In this document: piece by piece, positions 1 through 8,829 of the stretch
How positions within the stretch are numbered: the first letter of the stretch is position 1
Layout of the letters: each line of letters starts with the position of its first letter
NCBI GenBank assembly: GCA_024758765.1
Contig: CP101406.1
Coordinates: forward strand, 2,170,001 to 2,234,000
DNA length: 64,000 bases
Reading direction: 5' to 3'
Source of the DNA: Mycobacterium sp. SVM_VP21
Lineage (GTDB): Bacteria; Actinomycetota; Actinomycetes; Mycobacteriales; Mycobacteriaceae
Notes under the pieces: model-generated
Seen by the model: only the letters and a program-made list of their open reading frames with translations
The model's database searches: none
Told to the model about the DNA's origin: nothing
Made by a program: the position numbers and the translations under genes

Positions 1-3000
1 TCGCACGTCGTCACCATGTCCCCGGCGATCCTGGCGGTGGACCTGATGGTGGAGGGCCTGAAGGCCTCCGAGACCCGCGCCGGGGCGCTGGCCTGGAACC
101 GGTACGAGCCGGAGCTGGCCCGCTTCGCAGAACACTCGGACGTGCACACCACTGCGCGCCCCGTCCCGCGGCCGGACGGTATGGGCGAGCGCTACCTGAA
201 GCGCACCGCGGTCGCCCAGGTGGTCGCGGCCGGGGCGGTGGGCGCGCTCACTCGCAACCTGGACATGACTTCGAGTGCCATCCTGGCCACCTCCCCGAAA
301 GCGGTGCGCACCAGTTGCGAATCGTTCGCCGCAACCCTGGGGCAGGGGTTGGCCGACACGCACGGAGTGCTGCCGCTGCGGCCGGACAGCCTGCGCCGCC
401 TCGACAAGATCGACACCGTGGTCATCGACCCGCGGGCGCTGACCGGTGAACAACGCCGGGTGGTGCAGATCCGCGGAGCGAGCGAGCACGAGCTGCCGAA
501 GGCCTGGAACAGCGCCCAGAGCCTGCTCGACAAGCCCGGACTGCGCCCGGGCTGGCACCGGGTTCCCGGCATGACCGTCCGCGGGTCGACCCGCAAGGAG
601 TCGGTGGACGCGCTGATCCTGCCCGCGCACCATGCGCTGGCCTCGGCGGTGGTCCTCGAAGCACGCGCCTCCGGCGCGGAGCTGGTCACGGTGGACACCG
701 AGATCCTCGGCGAGCTGCGTCCCGGCTTCGACGACATCCGGCCGGTTTCCGGTGAAGATCTCGACGGCGCGCTGGCCGCGGCCGTCACCGACCTGCAGCA
801 GGCCGGCCGCACCGTCGCGGTGCTGTCCACCTCGGCAGCCCACGCGCTGGCGTCGGCTGATCTGGCGCTGGGTGTCATGCCGACGAGCGAGCATGCCGAC
901 ACCCCACCTCCCTTTTACGCCGACCTGCTGCTGGCCGACCTCGCCGGAGCATGGCAGGTGTTGCGTGCACTGCCGGCGGCCCGAACGGCCACCGAGCGCG
1001 GGGTCGCGATCTCGATCGGGGCGTCGTCCATCGCCGGGCTGCTGCTGGTCCGCGGGGTTCGGGCGACCATCCCCGGTGTCGGGGCGGGGCAGAGCCGCGG
1101 CCCGGGGCCGGTGACCGTCGGTGCCGGCGCCGGAATGCTGTCGGGGTATCTGCTGGCCCGCCGGGTGCTGCGGGCGCACGCACCCAAGCCGGCACCGGCC
1201 TACGAGTGGCACGCCATGACGGTCGAGCAGGCGCGCGAGCTCTTGTCTCCGGACGCGGTGACGCCGCTGGCCGAACGCGCGCCGGTCGACGCGGAAACGC
1301 AAGGCATGTTCTGGCCGTACTTCCACGCCGTGCGGGAAGAGTTGTCCGACCCGATGACGCCGATCTTGGCGCTGTGCTCGGCGGCGACCGCCATGCTGGG
1401 CTCGCCGATCGACGCCGTGATGGTGGGCACCGTGCTCACCGGCAACGCCATGCTGGCCGCTTATCAGCGGTTGCGGGCCGAGAGCCGCCTGAACACCTTG
1501 CTGGCCCAGCAGGCCCCGCCGGCCCGCGTCGTGCTGATGGACGCCGAGGGCATCCCGACCTACCACGAAATCCCCGCCGAACAACTGCTGCCCGGTGACC
1601 TGATCGAGGTTCGCAGCAACGAGGTGGTGCCCGCTGACGCCCGGACGATCGAGGTGTCCGACGTCGAGGTCGACGAGTCCGCGCTGACCGGCGAATCGCT
1701 GTCGGTCGGCAAACAGCTGGACCCGACTCCCGGCGCCGAACTGGCCGAGCGCAGCTCCATGCTCTACGCGGGCACCACGGTGATTGCCGGTAAGGCGCTG
1801 GCGATGGTGACGGCCGTCGGCGCCGACACCCAGGCCCGCCGGGCCTCCGAACTGGCCTCCGGCGAGCTGCCCGAGGTCGGTCTGCAGCACCACCTGTCCC
1901 AGTTGATGTACCGGACCTTCCCGTACAGCGCCGCCGGTGGTGTGGCGGTCGGCGCGCTCGGCCTGCTGCGCCAGGGCGGGCTGCGTGTCGCGCTCGGCAA
2001 CGCGATCGCGGTCGCGATCGCCGCCGTCCCGGAGGGCATGCCGCTGATGGCCACCCTGGCCCAGCACGCGTCGTCGCAACGGTTGAGCAAAACCGGTGCG
2101 CTGGTGCGGATCCCGCGGTCGGTGGAGGCACTCGGCCGGGTCGACGTGGTCTGCTTCGACAAGACCGGAACGCTCAGTGAGAACCGGCTGCGGGTCGCCA
2201 CGGTGCGCCCGCTTGAGGGATATTCCGACGACGACGTACTCGGTACCGCCGCGCAGGCGGCGCCGGCTCCCGACGGTGCGGCGCACGCGCACGCCACTGA
2301 CCAGGCCATCGTCGAGGGGGCGGCGTCCGCCGCCGGCGCCCGGCCGTGGATCGAGCCGGACGCGCACCTGCCGTTCCGCTCCGGCCGGGCCTTCTCGGCA
2401 TCGGTGCTGGGATCGGAGCTGCTGGTCAAGGGCGCACCGGAAGTGGTGTTGGGTGCCTGCGAGAACGTCGACGCCGCGGTCGAGCAGCAGGTGGCCGCGA
2501 TGGCCGCCCAGGGCCTGCGGGTGATCGCGGTCGCCCACGGCAAGCTGACCGCCGCCCAGGTGCGGGCCGTCCGGGACGATTCCGAACGTCTCGTGGAGGT
2601 CAGTGCCTCCGGGCTGACGCTGCTCGGGTTCCTCGGCCTGGCCGATACCCCCCGGGCCGACGCTCCGCAGCTGCTCGCCGATCTGGCCGCCCGCGGCGTC
2701 GATATCCGGATGATCACCGGTGACCACCCGATCACGGCCACCGCGATCGCCGCCGAGATGGGCGTGACCGTGGCCCCCGAGCAGGTCATCACCGGCTCGG
2801 AGTGGAATGCCTTGAATCGCAAGGAACAAGAGCGGGTGGTCTGCGAGCGGGTGATCTTCGCCCGGATGTCGCCGGAGAACAAGGTGCAGATCGTCCAGAC
2901 CCTGGAGCGCGCCGGCCGAGTGTCGGCGATGGTCGGTGACGGCGCCAACGACGCCGCCGCGATCCGCGCCGCCACGGTGGGGCTGGGTGTCGTTGCGCAC

Positions 3001-3909
3001 GGCAGTGACTCGGCACATGCCACCGCCGACGTCGTGCTGACCGACGGCAAGATCGGTGCCCTGGTCGACGCGATCGACGAGGGCCGGCGCCTGTGGCGCG
3101 GTGTGCAATTGGCCATCTCCGGGCTGCTGGGCGGCAACGCCGGCGAAGTGATGTTCTCCGTCATCGGCACGGCGATCACCGGGAATTCACCGCTGAACAC
3201 CCGCCAGCTGCTGTTGATGAACACCCTGACCGACGCGCTGCCGGCCACCGCCGTGGCGGTGAGCACGCCGGCGGGCCCGATCGGTGACGCGGTGCCCGGA
3301 CTCGACGAGGGCAAACTGTGGCGTGCGGTGGCGTTCCGCGGCGGAGTCACCGCCGCGGCGGGCACCGCAGCGTGGGCGATGGCTTCGGTAACCGGTTTGC
3401 CGCAGCGGGCCGCGACGGTGGCGCTGATCTCGCTGGTGACCACCGAACTCGGTCAGACCGTGGTCGATTCGCGGGCGCCGATGGTGCTGGCCACCGCGGC
3501 CGGATCGTTCGCGCTGTTCGCGGCGATCGTCTCCACCCCCGGAGTCAGCCAGCTGTTGGGTTGCACGCCGGTTGGCCCGATCGGCTGGGCGCAGGGTCTG
3601 GGCACGGCCGCGGCGGCCACCGCCGCGGTGGCTGTGGCGAGCCGATTCTCGACCCCGACTAAGGAGATCGCTGCCCCGGCCAAGGAGATCGCGGCCCCCA
3701 CCAAGGCGGTGGCGGCGGTTCCGGCGAAGAAGGCTCCGGCTGCCAAGAAGGCTCCGGCGAAGAAGGCCGCGGCCAAGAAAGCTCCGGCTGCCAAGAAAGC
3801 CCCGGCTGCCAAGAAGGCCCCCGCCGAGAAGGCCGTGCCGGCCAAGAAAGCACCGGCTAAAAAGGCCGCCGCGAAGAAGTCTTCCGCGAAGCTGGAGCTG
3901 GTGCGCTGA
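1..3909 (+). CDS. CtpH/CtpI-type P-type cation ATPase, 5' end outside window
   Basis: The reading frame is open from base 1, so the N-terminus lies outside the window; the ATG at 16 is probably internal. Counting codons from base 1, the sequence shows the actuator TGES near 563, the PEGMP membrane motif near 676, the phosphorylation motif DKTGT with its Asp at 720, MITGDHP near 905 and GDGAND near 979. These are the hallmarks of P-type ATPases, membrane pumps driven by a phospho-Asp intermediate. The long N-terminal region with little transport-core character matches the large mycobacterial CtpH/CtpI group; which of the two, and which ion, cannot be told here. The C-terminus is odd: about 80 residues of Lys/Ala/Pro repeats (PAKK-type) after the last membrane segment. 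Confidence 0.85.
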   Translation, partial: SHVVTMSPAILAVDLMVEGLKASETRAGALAWNRYEPELARFAEHSDVHTTARPVPRPDGMGERYLKRTAVAQVVAAGAVGALTRNLDMTSSAILATSPKAVRTSCESFAATLGQGLADTHGVLPLRPDSLRRLDKIDTVVIDPRALTGEQRRVVQIRGASEHELPKAWNSAQSLLDKPGLRPGWHRVPGMTVRGSTRKESVDALILPAHHALASAVVLEARASGAELVTVDTEILGELRPGFDDIRPVSGEDLDGALAAAVTDLQQAGRTVAVLSTSAAHALASADLALGVMPTSEHADTPPPFYADLLLADLAGAWQVLRALPAARTATERGVAISIGASSIAGLLLVRGVRATIPGVGAGQSRGPGPVTVGAGAGMLSGYLLARRVLRAHAPKPAPAYEWHAMTVEQARELLSPDAVTPLAERAPVDAETQGMFWPYFHAVREELSDPMTPILALCSAATAMLGSPIDAVMVGTVLTGNAMLAAYQRLRAESRLNTLLAQQAPPARVVLMDAEGIPTYHEIPAEQLLPGDLIEVRSNEVVPADARTIEVSDVEVDESALTGESLSVGKQLDPTPGAELAERSSMLYAGTTVIAGKALAMVTAVGADTQARRASELASGELPEVGLQHHLSQLMYRTFPYSAAGGVAVGALGLLRQGGLRVALGNAIAVAIAAVPEGMPLMATLAQHASSQRLSKTGALVRIPRSVEALGRVDVVCFDKTGTLSENRLRVATVRPLEGYSDDDVLGTAAQAAPAPDGAAHAHATDQAIVEGAASAAGARPWIEPDAHLPFRSGRAFSASVLGSELLVKGAPEVVLGACENVDAAVEQQVAAMAAQGLRVIAVAHGKLTAAQVRAVRDDSERLVEVSASGLTLLGFLGLADTPRADAPQLLADLAARGVDIRMITGDHPITATAIAAEMGVTVAPEQVITGSEWNALNRKEQERVVCERVIFARMSPENKVQIVQTLERAGRVSAMVGDGANDAAAIRAATVGLGVVAHGSDSAHATADVVLTDGKIGALVDAIDEGRRLWRGVQLAISGLLGGNAGEVMFSVIGTAITGNSPLNTRQLLLMNTLTDALPATAVAVSTPAGPIGDAVPGLDEGKLWRAVAFRGGVTAAAGTAAWAMASVTGLPQRAATVALISLVTTELGQTVVDSRAPMVLATAAGSFALFAAIVSTPGVSQLLGCTPVGPIGWAQGLGTAAAATAAVAVASRFSTPTKEIAAPAKEIAAPTKAVAAVPAKKAPAAKKAPAKKAAAKKAPAAKKAPAAKKAPAEKAVPAKKAPAKKAAAKKSSAKLELVR
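3661..3900 (+). repeat. Lysine-rich PAKK repeat tail of the P-type ATPase
   Basis: Tandem short units encoding variants of APAKKAPA and AAAKKAPA fill the last ~80 codons of the ATPase gene. The composition resembles the basic tails of mycobacterial HupB and eukaryotic histone H1, which bind nucleic acid or polyanions. Here it would hang from a membrane pump, presumably in the cytoplasm. Function unknown. Confidence 0.85.
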
Positions 3910-3919
3910 GACTGTCCCG

Positions 3920-4072
3920 TTACGCCGGCTGAAGCACTATCACCTGCGGCAGTCGTCGCTTGGATGCGGGTAGGCGAACCTCCAGCAGGCCGGCGCGCCA
4001 GAGCACGGCGTACAACTCGACCACCGGCACGGTGAGGAGTGCCCCCGTCACGTCGGCCAGAGGCTCTGCCAT
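3920..4072 (-). CDS. Possible 50-aa small protein
   Basis: An ATG-to-TAA frame of 50 codons lies on the minus strand in the gap between the ATPase and the DUF2304 gene. The product starts MAEPLADVTGALL, has a hydrophobic middle (VVELYAVLW) and a basic end (SKRRLPQ). Codon third positions are mostly G or C, as in real genes here. A G-rich stretch upstream of ATG could be a ribosome binding site. I do not recognise the family; it may be a genuine small protein, a remnant or chance. Confidence 0.3.
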   Translation of the reverse strand: MAEPLADVTGALLTVPVVELYAVLWRAGLLEVRLPASKRRLPQVIVLQPA

Positions 4073-4162
4073 GATGTCGGTCCCCCGCATACCTGCAACG
4101 GTGAGGGCTCGAATCGGACGAACGGCAAACCCGCTGTTACCGCTGGGACAATTGTTGCCGAA

Positions 4163-4531
4163 TTACTGTGTTTTGGGCGGCCCGGGTGGCCCAGGCGGTT
4201 CGGGCGGTTGGGCTTGGCCGAGCGCAATCACCCTCGCCAGCCGGGCGTAGCGCAGCTCCAGATCGCGGAATCGCATATAGGTGCTCAGCGTGGTGAACGC
4301 GAAAACCATGATCAGCACGTACAGCATCAGATCGGTGCCGCGGCGCACCCCGAGCCAGTTGGCCAACACGGTGGTGTCGTCGGGACGCAACACCGCATAG
4401 ATACCGGCCACCACGAACACCAGGTAGCCGACCTTCACCCAGGCCCGCGACTGGGCGGAACGGCGCGACAGCAGCAGGTAGATCAGCAGCACCAGCACCG
4501 CCGCGATGAGCAGAACCTTTATCCAGTTCAT
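4163..4531 (-). CDS. DUF2304 membrane protein (Rv3632 homologue)
   Basis: This 122-aa protein has an N-terminal membrane segment (about residues 4-22), further hydrophobic stretches near 34-48 and 68-85, then a charged helix and a Pro-rich tail (PPEPPGPPGPP). This matches DUF2304, small membrane proteins paired with GT2 polyprenyl-phosphate glycosyltransferases. The start ATG overlaps the end of the upstream glycosyltransferase gene by 4 nt, so the two are translationally coupled. In M. tuberculosis the Rv3631/Rv3632 pair is linked to polyprenyl-phospho-GalNAc formation for arabinogalactan; the same role is inferred. Confidence 0.8.
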   Translation of the reverse strand: MNWIKVLLIAAVLVLLIYLLLSRRSAQSRAWVKVGYLVFVVAGIYAVLRPDDTTVLANWLGVRRGTDLMLYVLIMVFAFTTLSTYMRFRDLELRYARLARVIALGQAQPPEPPGPPGPPKTQ

Positions 4532-5226
4532 CGCGACATCCTCTTACGTAGCAACCCGTCGAACAGGATGTTGACGCCGTTGAGCAGCGGCTGCCCCTTC
4601 GACTTCGAGTAGTCGGTGTAGAGCACCTCGACCGGCTCTTCGCCTACCCGCCAGCGGTTTTCGGCAATCAGGGCGATGAACTCCCCGGCATGGCTCATCC
4701 CGTTCATGGTGAGGTCGAGGCCATCGGCCACCCGCCGGTTGAACACCCGCAGGCCGTTGTGGGCGTCGGAGAGCCCAAGTCGGCGAATTCGCGGGTTGAG
4801 CCACACTGCGGTCCGCAGTACCGCTCGTTTGAGCGGCGGCACCGTCGCGGCAGCTTCGGGTGCGGCGAACCGGGTGCCGATCACGATGTCGAGGTCGGCG
4901 GTGTCGAGACGGTCGATCATGCGTGTCAGGTCGGCCACCCGGTGCTGGCCGTCGGCGTCGAAGGTGGCGAACAGTCGGGCGCCGGGCTGGCGGCGGGCGA
5001 ACTCGACCCCGGTCTGGATGGCCGCGCCCTGACCGAGGTTGACCGGATGGTGCACCACGTAAGCGCCCGCGCGCCGCGCCGCGACGGCGGTGTCGTCAGC
5101 GCTTCCATCGTCCACGCAGACCACGTAGTCGAAAACCGAACGGATCCCGGCGATCACGTCACCGATGACGGTCGCCTCGTTGAACGCCGGGACGATGATC
5201 CAGACATCGGGGTAGCGGGTATCGAT
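4528..5226 (-). CDS. GT2 polyprenyl-phosphate glycosyltransferase (Rv3631 homologue), start uncertain
   Basis: GT2 features are clear: PAFNEA at the N-terminus, the nucleotide-binding VCVDDGSADDT, and DADGQH as the catalytic DXD region. The family transfers a sugar from a nucleotide donor to polyprenyl phosphate on the inner membrane face. The start is abnormal. The first usable codon is GTG at 5157, but that removes the PAFNEA motif. The frame stays open back to a TAA at 5230-5232 without any ATG, GTG or TTG. A GTG at 5242 lies one frame off and would be restored by losing one base in a short A or T run. So this is a frameshifted N-terminus, a sequencing error, or an ATC start near 5226. It is coupled by a 4-nt overlap to the DUF2304 gene. 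Confidence 0.75.
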   Translation of the reverse strand: MDTRYPDVWIIVPAFNEATVIGDVIAGIRSVFDYVVCVDDGSADDTAVAARRAGAYVVHHPVNLGQGAAIQTGVEFARRQPGARLFATFDADGQHRVADLTRMIDRLDTADLDIVIGTRFAAPEAAATVPPLKRAVLRTAVWLNPRIRRLGLSDAHNGLRVFNRRVADGLDLTMNGMSHAGEFIALIAENRWRVGEEPVEVLYTDYSKSKGQPLLNGVNILFDGLLRKRMSR

Positions 5227-5253
5227 GTTTTAGAAAATACACGCCCGCCCGGC

Positions 5254-6531
5254 TTACGAATCGGTGCGCAACGCGGCCAGATGAACGGCGATTCCCACCA
5301 GGGGACCGCACAGCAGGGCCACCACGGTTCTGGTCGGCAGGTCCAACGGCAGCAGCAGGAGCAAGGTCGAGGCCACCGTGGCGCCCACCCAGCCCAGCGC
5401 ATAGGCGCGGTGCAGTGCCGCGGCCACCGTCGCCGCTCCGGTCAGCGTCAGCAGCGCGATCGCGGTGGCTGCCGTCGTCAGTCCGGCCAGCAGCAGGCCG
5501 TCGGCGCGGTAATCCGCGCCGAACACTGCGCGCAGCAGCCAGGGTCCGAGCAGGCCCGCCGCCACCGTGCCCACCGCGCCCAGTGCGGCGACGGCCGCTG
5601 CCGGCGTGCGCAGTGCCCGCAGCCGGCGGCCGCGCTGGTCGACGAAGTGCGCGATCAGGTTGCCCTGCATGGCGGTCAGCGGCACCAGCAGCGGTGCTCG
5701 GGTCACCGTGACCGCCAGGATCACCACGCCGCCGGCAGCACCCAATTCGCCGTAGGTGGCCTGCAGCAGCACCGGAAAACCCATCACCAGGATCGCGCTG
5801 GCCCCGGCTGCCGTGATCGAATGCGCCGCACCGCGCAGGAATCCCGCCGTGCTCACCGGAGTCACCAGTCGTGCTGCGGAGCGGGCCTTGGGTGAGGCGG
5901 CCAGCAGCAGCAGCCAGGCCAGTGCGCCGGCCACGGTGGCCCACAAGAATCCGACCAGGCCCCAGCCGACGACGAACGTGGCGGTGGCCACGGCCACCCT
6001 GACGCTCGCATCGGTCACCATCAGCGCGCCGTACTGCGTCCAGCGGTTGGCGCCGGCCAACATGCCGAGCAGGGTGGCGTGCACCGCAAAGTTGGCCAGC
6101 CCGAAGCACAGCAGCCCAACCGACAGCCAGCGCGCCTCGACGAACACGTGGCCGCTCCACAGCGGCGAACTGACGGCAACTACCGCGGCCGCCACCAGCC
6201 CGCTCAGTCCGGCCACCCGCAGCGGGCGGGTGTGTGGTGTGGAGGGGCGCTCGCCCGCGGAGCCTCCGGCAAACCGGACTTCCCGGGTGGTCTCCTGCAG
6301 CAGGCCGTTGGCGGCGCCGTTGACCAGTCCGAACGCACCCCAGAACACGCCGAACACCGAGAAACCCGCCGGGTCGAGGTCTCGCGCCGCCAGATACAGC
6401 ACCGCGTAGCCGCAGAGCGCGCTGAGCAGGGTTGCGGTTCCGACCCGGGCCATACTGGCGCGGGCGACAGGACCAGTGGCCAGCCCACGGGGGAACCCGG
6501 GGGATCCGGTACCACCGACATCGGTCACCAC
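5254..6531 (-). CDS. Flippase-like polytopic membrane protein (Rv3630 homologue)
   Basis: This 425-aa protein is almost entirely hydrophobic helices separated by short Arg/Gly loops, in the style of the polysaccharide biosynthesis/MATE-like (MOP) fold. It lies directly upstream of the GT2 and DUF2304 genes on the same strand and looks like the first gene of a three-gene envelope glycan operon. By position it corresponds to Rv3630. A role in moving a lipid-linked sugar across the membrane is inferred from fold class and context; no substrate motif is visible. The start at 6531 gives a short Arg-containing leader before the first helix (AALLSALCGYAV-like region). Confidence 0.75.
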   Translation of the reverse strand: MVTDVGGTGSPGFPRGLATGPVARASMARVGTATLLSALCGYAVLYLAARDLDPAGFSVFGVFWGAFGLVNGAANGLLQETTREVRFAGGSAGERPSTPHTRPLRVAGLSGLVAAAVVAVSSPLWSGHVFVEARWLSVGLLCFGLANFAVHATLLGMLAGANRWTQYGALMVTDASVRVAVATATFVVGWGLVGFLWATVAGALAWLLLLAASPKARSAARLVTPVSTAGFLRGAAHSITAAGASAILVMGFPVLLQATYGELGAAGGVVILAVTVTRAPLLVPLTAMQGNLIAHFVDQRGRRLRALRTPAAAVAALGAVGTVAAGLLGPWLLRAVFGADYRADGLLLAGLTTAATAIALLTLTGAATVAAALHRAYALGWVGATVASTLLLLLPLDLPTRTVVALLCGPLVGIAVHLAALRTDS

Positions 6532-6606
6532 GGCGAAAATACTAAGCGGGCCGCGGGGTACGGTCGGGCGGCCCGCTGAACTGACTCGCTGACCGGAGGC
6601 CCGCTG

Positions 6607-7599
6607 TTGGACCCGTCGCTGCTGGAATGGCTGCTGACATTCGCGGGCTTGGGCGTGGTGCTCGGTTTCGACCTATTCCTGGTCGCCCGCCGTGTGCACG
6701 AGCCGTCGATGCGCGAGGTCGCGATCCGGCTGTCGTGCTACATCGGGCTGGCGGTGGCCTTCGGCATCTGGGTGTGGCATTTTCACGGCGCGAAGTACGG
6801 CATGCAGTTCTACGCGGGCTGGCTGACCGAGTACAGCCTGTCGGTGGACAACCTGTTCGTGTTCGTGATCATCATGAACAGCTTCAACGTGCCCAAGAAG
6901 TACCGGCAGGAGGCGCTGTTCGTCGGCATCATCATGGCGCTGTCGTTTCGGGCGGTGTTCATCGCGCTCGGCGGGGTCGCCGTGCAGCGGCTGTCCTGGA
7001 CGTTCTACGTGTTCGGCGCATTTATGGCCTACACCGCGATCAAACTGCTGCGTCACGACGACCCCACCGGCGAGGGTGCGGGCGAGGGGGGCAACAACGC
7101 CGTGGTGCGTTTCGCCCGCAGCCACCTCAACGCCACCGAGGGCTGGGGCTCGGGGGTTCGGTTCTTCGTCCGGGACCGCGCCGGGGCGTGGGCCATCACG
7201 CCGATGTTTCTCGTTGCGCTCGCGTTGGGCACCACCGACCTGGTGTTCGCGATGGACTCCATTCCGGCCATCTACGGGTTGACTCGTCAGCCCTACCTGG
7301 TGTTCACCGCCAACGTGTTTGCCCTGATGGGCCTGCGGCAGCTGTTCTTCATCCTCGGTCAGATGCTGAGCCGGCTGGTGTATCTGTCCCAGGGGCTGGC
7401 GGTGATCCTGGGGTTCATCGGGGTGCGGATGGTGTTGCACGCGCTGCGCACCAACGACATCTGGTTCATCAACGGGGGCCGCAACTTCAACGTCCCGGAG
7501 ATCCCCACCCCGGTCAGCCTGGCGGTCGTGGTGGGAGTGTTGCTGCTGACGACGGGCGCGAGCCTGTACCGGACCCGCGGGTCTACCTCAGCCGAGTGA
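6607..7599 (+). CDS. TerC/Alx family integral membrane protein
   Basis: The TTG start follows a G-rich stretch (tgaccggagg). The 330-aa product shows TerC signatures: LSVDNLFVFVIIMNSF near residue 80 and FAMDSIPA near 217, each holding conserved acidic residues inside a membrane helix. The family spans the membrane about nine times and is linked to tellurite resistance or manganese export. No yybP-ykoY riboswitch fits in the 75-nt leader. It converges with the nitroreductase gene and overlaps it by 12 nt. Confidence 0.85.
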   Translation: MDPSLLEWLLTFAGLGVVLGFDLFLVARRVHEPSMREVAIRLSCYIGLAVAFGIWVWHFHGAKYGMQFYAGWLTEYSLSVDNLFVFVIIMNSFNVPKKYRQEALFVGIIMALSFRAVFIALGGVAVQRLSWTFYVFGAFMAYTAIKLLRHDDPTGEGAGEGGNNAVVRFARSHLNATEGWGSGVRFFVRDRAGAWAITPMFLVALALGTTDLVFAMDSIPAIYGLTRQPYLVFTANVFALMGLRQLFFILGQMLSRLVYLSQGLAVILGFIGVRMVLHALRTNDIWFINGGRNFNVPEIPTPVSLAVVVGVLLLTTGASLYRTRGSTSAE

Positions 7600-8025
7600 G
7601 AAGACCGGGAACGACGACGCCGCGGCCCGCAGTTCGTCGTCGCTGGAATCCGGTGTCAGCCCCGGCACGTAACCCTTGACCTGCCAATACCATCGTTGTA
7701 GATAGCGGCGCAGCAACTCCGGTTTGTCGTCGTCGGACACCTCGGTGACCCCAGCCGGCTGCGGACGCCACCGAGGACCGATCTCGATCTCGCCGGCGGC
7801 GCGCACATTGCGAACCCATTCGGTGTTGCCGCGCGGCGAAACCAGGTAGTCCACCCGGTCGACGGTCAGCAGATTGATCACGACGCCACGGCGCTTGCCG
7901 CTCTTGCGGCCGCGCACGGAGATCGCACGGGTGCCGGCAATGCTGATGCCCGCCTCGGCCAGCTTGCGGATCACCGTATTGGCGAATCGGGCGGCTGCAT
8001 TGGGTCGGTCGTATCCGGCGGCCAT
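7588..8025 (-). CDS. F420-dependent nitroreductase (Ddn) family protein
   Basis: This 145-aa protein fits the deazaflavin-dependent nitroreductase family of split beta-barrel proteins. Visible marks are SVRGRKSGKRRGVVINLL near 42-59, the cofactor-phosphate-binding region, and the GNTEWVRNVRAAGEIEIG stretch that is highly typical of the family. Members use coenzyme F420H2 to reduce quinones or nitro compounds. It is divergent from a TetR gene, with palindromic sites between them, and is the likely regulatory target of that TetR protein. Confidence 0.85.
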   Translation of the reverse strand: MAAGYDRPNAAARFANTVIRKLAEAGISIAGTRAISVRGRKSGKRRGVVINLLTVDRVDYLVSPRGNTEWVRNVRAAGEIEIGPRWRPQPAGVTEVSDDDKPELLRRYLQRWYWQVKGYVPGLTPDSSDDELRAAASSFPVFSLG

Positions 8026-8054
8026 GGTCGTCCCCCTTTAGCGGAAAAATTTCG

Positions 8055-8118
8055 AGGGCACCGCTCTCGTTGTGCTGATCGTGACACATCGTAGTGGCTA
8101 AAACAAGAGCGGTGCTCT
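8055..8118. promoter_or_regulatory. Paired palindromic TetR-type operator
   Basis: Two 13-bp sites lie in the divergent intergenic region: AGGGCACCGCTCT at 8055-8067 and AGAGCGGTGCTCT at 8106-8118. The second is a perfect AGAGC-3-GCTCT palindrome, and the two sites are also mirror images of each other, flanked by TCGTTG and AACAAG. Two operators facing divergent genes is the standard plan for a TetR repressor controlling itself and the neighbour. Sites are seen directly; the regulator assignment is inferred. Confidence 0.65.
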
Positions 8119-8139
8119 CATATCTGTCAGACTGGTGCC

Positions 8140-8829
8140 GTGGGAAAACGGCAGGAGTCGCGGGAACGCATTGAGGCGCAGATCATCGAGGTCGGACGGC
8201 GTCATCTGCGCACCCACGGGGCGGCCGGGCTATCGCTGCGAGCGGTCGCCCGTGATGTGGGCATGGTGTCCTCGGCGGTCTACCGGTACGTGGGCAGCCG
8301 CGACGAGTTGATCACCCTGCTGCTGGTCGACGCCTATAGCGATCTGGCCGATGCGGTGGACCGGGCCCGTGCATCGGCGTCGTGGCGTGAGGACATCGTC
8401 GCGATCGCCCACGCGGTGCGGGACTGGGCGTTAGCCCAGCCGGCCGGCTGGGCGTTGCTGTACGGCAGCCCGGTTCCCGGCTATCACGCGCCTGCCGAGC
8501 AGACCGTGGCCCCGGGCACCCGGGTCGTCGGCGCGTTCTTCGAAGCGATCGCGGCGGGCGTCGCAGCCGGCGACATTGCGTCGGGCAACAGCGTTGCAGC
8601 GCAACCGCTATCGGCGGACTTCGAGCGACTCCGCCAGGAATTCGACTTCCCCGGCGACGATGCCGTCGTCGCGAAATGCTTCCTGCTGTGGGCCGCCCTC
8701 GTTGGCGCGGTCAGCCTGGAAGTGTTCGGCGGGTACGGCGAGGACACCCTCTCGGCACCGCGGGTGGTTTTCGACATCCAGCTCGGACTGCTCCTGGACG
8801 TGCTGGGGGTCAGTGACCGGAGGTCTTGA
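8140..8829 (+). CDS. TetR/AcrR family transcriptional regulator
   Basis: The GTG start lies 22 nt after a palindromic site. The 229-aa product has a TetR helix-turn-helix: [20 protein letters not shown] followed by [16 protein letters not shown], residues about 28-67. The C-terminal half has the WHG-type domain pattern of many actinobacterial TetR proteins ([14 protein letters not shown] near 90-105). It is divergent from the F420-type nitroreductase, which it probably represses. Its 3' end overlaps ppa by 20 nt in a convergent arrangement. Confidence 0.9.
   Translation: MGKRQESRERIEAQIIEVGRRHLRTHGAAGLSLRAVARDVGMVSSAVYRYVGSRDELITLLLVDAYSDLADAVDRARASASWREDIVAIAHAVRDWALAQPAGWALLYGSPVPGYHAPAEQTVAPGTRVVGAFFEAIAAGVAAGDIASGNSVAAQPLSADFERLRQEFDFPGDDAVVAKCFLLWAALVGAVSLEVFGGYGEDTLSAPRVVFDIQLGLLLDVLGVSDRRS

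Noticed and set aside
1764..3443. 559-aa minus-strand open frame inside the P-type ATPase gene
   Set aside because: Ser/Ala/Thr/Arg-rich composition typical of antisense frames in GC-rich DNA; the plus strand has all ATPase motifs.
6532..6606. Manganese (yybP-ykoY) riboswitch before the TerC gene
   Set aside because: The 75-nt gap is too short and lacks the conserved loops.
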